Source of the DNA: Planctomycetia bacterium
GTDB taxonomy: Bacteria > Planctomycetota > UBA11346
Direction: 5' to 3'
Assembly: GCA_005801395.1 (NCBI GenBank)
Contig: SYDV01000523.1
Span: forward strand, 1-11,199
DNA length: 11,199 nt
How positions within the stretch are numbered: position 1 is the stretch's first letter; every line of letters starts with the position of its first letter. Both the position numbers and the translations under genes were made by a program. Below, piece by piece: positions 7,490 through 11,199 of the stretch. The notes under the pieces are model-generated. The model made no database searches, was not told where the DNA came from, and worked only from the letters and a program-made list of their open reading frames with translations.

Positions 7490-8275
7490 TTAATCCCGAA
7501 TAGCGGGCATTGATGGGCGGGAACCGCTGGTATCTAAATCGGATGAACGCCCAGTAATAAAATTTTGCACCCACACATTGTTACTGTTTTGGATGTGATC
7601 GGGCGTTCCTTCGGCAACGATGACGCCTTGGTCCAACATAATAATTCGATCAGCGATGGTGTAGGCGCTTTTAATATCGTGGGTTACCACAATGGACGTG
7701 ACGCCTAATTTGCGTCGTAAGCGTAAAATAATCCGATTGATGACGTCGGTGGTCAGTGGATCCAAACCTGTGGTAGGCTCATCGTAAAGAATTAATTTTG
7801 GTTCACCGATAATGGCGCGGGCAAGGCCAACGCGCTTTTGCATGCCGCCGGATAATTCCGAGGGGACTTTATCAACGGCATCGGTCAAGCCGACCATGTC
7901 TAAGCGTTTAAGGACTTCCTCGCGAATTTCCGCCATAGGTCGTCGTTGTTGGTACATGGCAAAACCAACATTTTCCAAAACCGTAAGAGAATCGAAAAGC
8001 GCCGCGCCCTGGAAGACATATCCGATGCCAGCGCGCGCCGATAATCGTGCGCGTTCATTTAATTGATGAAGATTATGACCATAGACCGTGACATCGCCTT
8101 TGTCTGGGTCGAGTAACGCAATTATGGTTTTAAGTAAGACGCTTTTTCCCGTGCCCGAACGACCAAGGATGACCAGCGTTTCGCCTGCGTTTACTGATAA
8201 ACTAATGCCGTTTAAAACGCGCAAGCCGCCAAACGATTTATGAACATTATTAACGACGACGACGGGATCGCTCAC
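7490..8275 (-). CDS. MlaF/Ttg2A-like ABC transporter ATP-binding protein (261 aa)
   Basis: This is a complete ABC ATPase, numbered from GTG 8275: Walker A GRSGTGKS (38-45), Q-loop Q89 in YVFQGAALFDSLTVLENV, signature LSGGMQKR (131-138), Walker B LILYDEP with D165-E166, and switch His H199 in VTHD. The FQGAALFDSLTV and LSGGMQKRVGLARA wording is characteristic of the MlaF group, which energises MlaE-type permeases moving phospholipids or other hydrophobic compounds between the membranes. An upstream TTG (8317) would overlap the end of surE; GTG 8275 is better because AGGA lies 8 nt before it and the protein then starts MSDPVVVVNNVHKSFGG, as relatives do. No permease (MlaE) or MCE-domain (MlaD) gene adjoins it: the next gene is the convergent M1 peptidase. 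The partner must be encoded elsewhere. 'mlaF' is not assigned because orthology is untested. Confidence 0.92.
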   Translation of the reverse strand: MSDPVVVVNNVHKSFGGLRVLNGISLSVNAGETLVILGRSGTGKSVLLKTIIALLDPDKGDVTVYGHNLHQLNERARLSARAGIGYVFQGAALFDSLTVLENVGFAMYQQRRPMAEIREEVLKRLDMVGLTDAVDKVPSELSGGMQKRVGLARAIIGEPKLILYDEPTTGLDPLTTDVINRIILRLRRKLGVTSIVVTHDIKSAYTIADRIIMLDQGVIVAEGTPDHIQNSNNVWVQNFITGRSSDLDTSGSRPSMPAIRD

Positions 8276-8283
8276 GTGTGTGG

Positions 8284-8287
8284 TCCT
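8284..8287 (-). promoter_or_regulatory. Ribosome binding site deciding the GTG start of the ABC ATPase
   Basis: On the - strand AGGA (within gataggacca) lies 8 nt before GTG 8275. The more upstream TTG at 8317 has no such sequence at a useful distance. Confidence 0.55.
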
Positions 8288-8306
8288 ATCGTGCGTTGGA
8301 GGAATG

Positions 8307-9068
8307 TCATTTGGCAACGCCCTGTTTACTCAACCAAGTGGTGAGTGCGCCGGGTTCCCCATTTAAGTTTGGGCGCAAATGTGTGAATACCGGATGTCCG
8401 GCGGATAATAAGGTGGCATCACTCATTTCCCCATCTGGGCGGGCGATCCATTCGCCGTGTAGTCGCCAAATCGTACGATCTTTGGTGTCGCGTTGTGCCT
8501 GATAGGTTTCGCGAAAACCAGAATGACCATGCGGAGCTAAACGAGGTGCCTTCCACGTGGAGGCAGCGGTTGCGGGTAAATTCAGATTTACCACCTGTCC
8601 ACGCAACGCATCAAGACCAATAATTTTAGCGACCCATTTGGCCGCGAATTCGGCGGCGTCACCAAAACCTTCGCCGCCTTTACTGCGGCTTATCGCAATG
8701 GCCGGATGTCCCAGAACAGCGGCTTCCATTGCGGCGCCAACCGTGCCGGAATAAAATAAACTACGTCCGACATTAGGTCCGTCATTGATGCCACTGACCA
8801 CCATTTCAGGCGCTTCTTGGCACAATACCTCAAGGGCTAATTTCGCGCAGTCGGTTGGCGTGCCATCAATGGCGAAGCCAAAGAAATTATCTTCGGTGCG
8901 TGGCGTGACTAATAATCCCCGATCAATCGTAATCGCATGACTTTGTCCACTGCGTTCACTGGAAGGGGCGACGGCCAACACTGGTCGTTTGGTGTGCTTG
9001 CGCAGTGCGTGGTAGAGCGCACGCAGCCCAGGCGCATCAATGCCGTCGTCATTGACTAACAGAATCAT
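8307..9068 (-). CDS. surE: 5'/3'-nucleotidase SurE (253 aa)
   Basis: SurE is a metal-dependent phosphatase that dephosphorylates nucleoside 5'- and 3'-monophosphates. Numbered from ATG 9068, the protein opens with MILLVNDDG, giving the metal ligands D7 and D8. S40 in ERSGQSHAIT and N95 in VVSGINDGPNVG complete the site. DGTPTDCAKLAL (68-79) and YSGTVGAAMEAAV (106-118) are further family signatures. The length matches the family's usual roughly 250 residues, so the gene looks intact. A TTG at 9080 would add four residues; ATG 9068 is chosen because MILLVNDDG is the normal family start. No Shine-Dalgarno sequence precedes it: the position holds ccgtcttt. The gene lies 34 nt after the NtrC-type regulator and 31 nt before the ABC ATPase on the same strand. 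It is not next to pcm or rpoS as in enterobacteria. Confidence 0.95.
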   Translation of the reverse strand: MILLVNDDGIDAPGLRALYHALRKHTKRPVLAVAPSSERSGQSHAITIDRGLLVTPRTEDNFFGFAIDGTPTDCAKLALEVLCQEAPEMVVSGINDGPNVGRSLFYSGTVGAAMEAAVLGHPAIAISRSKGGEGFGDAAEFAAKWVAKIIGLDALRGQVVNLNLPATAASTWKAPRLAPHGHSGFRETYQAQRDTKDRTIWRLHGEWIARPDGEMSDATLLSAGHPVFTHLRPNLNGEPGALTTWLSKQGVAK

Positions 9069-9087
9069 AAAGACGGCCAAAGAGTTG

Positions 9088-9113
9088 AAAAAAACGGGTT
9101 AATCATCCGTCTT
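9088..9113 (-). terminator. Possible weak terminator or attenuator between the regulator and surE
   Basis: On the - strand aagacgg (9113-9107) can pair with ccgtttt (9097-9091), a 7-bp stem with one G-T pair and a 9-nt loop, and the T-run extends to 9088 (seven T in total, 9094-9088). The regulator's stop codon lies in the loop. Only three pairs are G-C, so termination would be partial at best. Confidence 0.35.
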
Positions 9114-10551
9114 TTCCTGCAGCGGCGACATCTTCAGCCTCATCGACATCCTTTAAACCATACGCTTCTAATTTGCGATACAGAGTTTTTAAACCAATTT
9201 GTAATTGGCGCGCGGCTTTTGATTTGTTGCCTCCGCAATGCGCGAGTGTTGCGATGATAAGTCGCTTTTCCACTTCATCGATAGGCATGCCGATCAGTAG
9301 TCGAATAGCATCATCGGTTGAGGGTGGCTGATGATGATTTGTTTCACTGGCATAATGGGATACCGCCACGCGTGCGCCGGTGCCGGATTCAATCGCTTCG
9401 ATGTGAAAACCGTCAGCCTCAATGACGCGTCCTTGACTGAGAACATACATTTTCTCAATCGCATTTTCTAATTCGCGAACGTTTCCTGGCCAATCTTGGC
9501 GGCGAAGTGATTGCAGTACATTATCGGATAATTCTTTTTGTTGATGATGCCGACGATTAAGCCGATCGATAAAAGCCTTTGCCAATAATGGAATATCTTC
9601 ACGGCGCTCGCGTAGTGGTGGCACGATAATATTGACCACGTTCAGGCGAAAATAGAGATCCATGCGGAAGCGATTGGCCATCACTTCGGTTTTTAAGTTG
9701 CGATTGGTCGCGCACACTAAACGCACATCGGCATGTAAAGGCTGATTGCCACCGACGTGGTGAAAGGTGCCATCTTGTAAAACACGCAGCATTTTAACTT
9801 GGCTATCGAGCGGCATTTCACCAATTTCATCAAGGAACAACGTGCCCGTGTCGGCTGCTTCAAAGCGGCCTTTTTTCTGGCTAACGGCGCCGGTAAATGC
9901 GCCACGTTCGTGGCCAAATAATTCGCTCTCAATTAATTCACGAGGAATAGCAGCGGTATTAATTTTAACATAAGGCCGACCAGAGCGATTGGATAAGGCG
10001 TGAATCGCGTCAGCGACGAGTTCTTTGCCCGTGCCGCTTTCACCTTCGATTAACACGTTGGCGTCGCTGGTGGCGACTTGTTTAATCATGGCTTTGACGT
10101 GTCGAATCGCGACCGAACTTCCGACAATGCGATCAAGTGCTTCATCATAGCCTAATTCACGTCGTAACGCTTTATTTTCCCTGGTGGTGACGGCATGCCG
10201 CACGGCGCTTTCGACGGTGGCTTTTAAGCGACTTAAATCAACGGGTTTGGTCAAATAATTAAAGGCACCTTGTTTAATCGCGGAAACCGCGGTTTCTTCA
10301 TTGCCGTGGCCCGTAATGAGCACCCAGGGAACGCGGCCAAATTTTTCATGGGCAAGTTCCATGGTCGCTAGGCCATCAAGATTTGGTAATTTTAAATCAC
10401 ACAAAACAGCATCAAAGGCAGCGGCGCTCATTTTCGCGAGCCCTTCTTCACCGCTGATAGCTTTTAATACGGTATGTCCGTCGCCTTCTAAAATATCGGC
10501 ATAGGTGTCACGGTTGCCGATATTATCGTCGATAATTAATATATTCGCCAT
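9103..10551 (-). CDS. NtrC-family sigma-54-dependent response regulator (482 aa)
   Basis: Three domains are clear. The receiver (about 1-120) has the acidic pair D8-D9, phospho-acceptor D52 in [11 protein letters not shown]80 and K102 in TKPVD. The AAA+ sigma-54-activating domain (about 140-375) has Walker A GESGTGKE (170-177), the sigma-54-contacting loop GAFTGA (217-222), Walker B LFLDEIG with D241-E242, the Arg-finger region FRMDLYFRL (295-303), and sensor II around [12 protein letters not shown]. The C-terminus (about 436-466, [28 protein letters not shown]) is a Fis-type helix-turn-helix. Phosphorylation should drive oligomerisation on upstream sites and ATP-dependent opening of sigma-54 promoters. 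All key residues are present. It follows the kinase by 20 nt, so that kinase is its likely partner. Target genes are unknown; I found no convincing -24/-12 promoter in the window. Confidence 0.96.
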   Translation of the reverse strand: MANILIIDDNIGNRDTYADILEGDGHTVLKAISGEEGLAKMSAAAFDAVLCDLKLPNLDGLATMELAHEKFGRVPWVLITGHGNEETAVSAIKQGAFNYLTKPVDLSRLKATVESAVRHAVTTRENKALRRELGYDEALDRIVGSSVAIRHVKAMIKQVATSDANVLIEGESGTGKELVADAIHALSNRSGRPYVKINTAAIPRELIESELFGHERGAFTGAVSQKKGRFEAADTGTLFLDEIGEMPLDSQVKMLRVLQDGTFHHVGGNQPLHADVRLVCATNRNLKTEVMANRFRMDLYFRLNVVNIIVPPLRERREDIPLLAKAFIDRLNRRHHQQKELSDNVLQSLRRQDWPGNVRELENAIEKMYVLSQGRVIEADGFHIEAIESGTGARVAVSHYASETNHHQPPSTDDAIRLLIGMPIDEVEKRLIIATLAHCGGNKSKAARQLQIGLKTLYRKLEAYGLKDVDEAEDVAAAGKDG

Positions 10552-10571
10552 GTGCTAGTTCGTCTTTTTTG

Positions 10572-11199
10572 TCAAAGGTCGTTAGTGGACGGTTGTTTTT
10601 TGTTAGTGGCACGCTTGAGCGTTTTTTGTCGTCGCGAGGTTGTTGTTGGAGTGCTAGTTTTAACCGTTGGCGGTTGTGGGTCATCGTTCTCAAGGTGCAC
10701 TTGTGACTCAACCGTTGGTAATGGTAATTCGGTGCGCGCTTTTGCTGGTCCCAATTCCGTGGGAAATTCAAACGTAAAACTCACGCCACGCGTTGCGTCG
10801 CTGCTGGCGGTGACCGTACCATGATGTAAGTCGACCAAGCGTTGGACGATGGCTAATCCCAATCCCGTACCGTCATCTTTATTGGTCGAAAATGGTTGAA
10901 ATAAATGCGCGGCAATCCGTTCATCAAAAGGTGGGCCGTTATTGGCGATGACAATGCGAACGATATTTTTTCCACTGCGAGTAACGACCAATAAACGGCG
11001 GTCGTCTTTGCGCAGTAACAGCGCTTCCCGAGCGTTGGTAATGACATTGAGAAAGATGGAGCGTAAATGCGCACGATCAGCGGCAAGCAAGCTTAAATTA
11101 TCGTCTGGATGAAACGACAGTTGAACACTGGCCTGTTCTAATAATTCGGATTGATCATCAAGTAAGGATTGCAGTAATTTATTAACATCAATTGCATCA
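10572..11199 (-). CDS. Sensor histidine kinase, C-terminal ATPase part (5' truncated)
   Basis: The frame is open to the right window edge, giving 208 visible residues; the sensor part and the phospho-acceptor His lie outside. The HATPase_c fold is present: N-box FLNVITNAREAL (visible residues 49-60), G1-box region IVIANNGPPF (about 82-91), FQPFSTNKDDG and G2-box GTGLGLAIVQRLVDLHHGTV. This resembles NtrB/AtoS-like kinases. In the G1 box the usual Asp is Asn (NNGPP instead of DNGxG), a variant I believe also occurs in functional kinases. After the fold ends near FTFEFPTEL comes a tail of about 60 residues rich in Thr, Pro, Lys and Asp/Glu, without hydrophobic character and presumably disordered. 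The gene is followed after 20 nt by the NtrC-type regulator, so the two probably form a two-component system in one operon. Confidence 0.93.
   Translation of the reverse strand, partial: DAIDVNKLLQSLLDDQSELLEQASVQLSFHPDDNLSLLAADRAHLRSIFLNVITNAREALLLRKDDRRLLVVTRSGKNIVRIVIANNGPPFDERIAAHLFQPFSTNKDDGTGLGLAIVQRLVDLHHGTVTASSDATRGVSFTFEFPTELGPAKARTELPLPTVESQVHLENDDPQPPTVKTSTPTTTSRRQKTLKRATNKKQPSTNDL

Noticed and set aside
8298..8366. A ggagg followed by ATG on the + strand, suggesting a small gene antisense to surE.
   Set aside because: The spacing is only one base and the frame stops after about 20 codons; it is the complement of surE's conserved 3' end.
10607..10621. TGGCACG as half of a sigma-54 (-24/-12) promoter.
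   Set aside because: The -12 TTGC element is missing at the required spacing and the site is inside the kinase coding region on the opposite strand.

Overview
The window looks like chromosomal DNA from a member of the PVC superphylum (Planctomycetota, Verrucomicrobiota or a relative). The main pointer is the first gene. It is the C-terminal part of a large 'PVC-type' heme-binding protein, with a [14 protein letters not shown] segment, a helical linker and a terminal c-type cytochrome domain; this architecture is strongly enriched in that superphylum. The rest (a secreted glycoside hydrolase, an M1 peptidase with a HEAT-repeat tail, SurE, an MlaF-type ATPase and an NtrB/NtrC-like pair) fits a Gram-negative heterotroph but does not fix the phylum. 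No rRNA or tRNA gene, CRISPR array or transposase gene was seen.

Layout, left to right. On the + strand, a truncated cytochrome gene (2-874) ends at a strong intrinsic terminator (900-935). A gene-poor stretch follows (936-1394), AT-rich at first, then carrying a decayed REP/BIME-like cluster of three GC-rich hairpins (1181-1280). A small HEAT-like gene (1395-1979) lies next, with codon usage unlike its neighbours. After another non-coding gap come a secreted clan GH-A glycoside hydrolase (2192-4825) and a large M1 zinc aminopeptidase-like protein with HEAT repeats and a C-terminal coiled coil (4899-7451). A probable terminator sits at 7441-7481.

The right part is all on the - strand and converges on the M1 gene. 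Read in its own direction it runs: the C-terminal part of a sensor histidine kinase (from the window edge to 10572), an NtrC-type sigma-54-dependent response regulator (10551-9103), surE (9068-8307) and an MlaF-like ABC ATPase (8275-7490). Gaps are short (20 to 34 nt), so one transcription unit is likely, possibly attenuated between the regulator and surE. The kinase and regulator almost certainly form a cognate pair whose signal is unknown. SurE and the ATPase may simply be co-transcribed.

Three ORF starts were moved from upstream TTG codons to better internal ones (M1 to ATG 4899, surE to ATG 9068, ABC ATPase to GTG 8275), and the HEAT-like gene was moved to ATG 1395. The least ordinary part is 936-2191, where hairpin repeats and an orphan gene of different codon usage separate two conventional PVC-style genes. 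I see no clear evidence of a wholly new multi-gene system.
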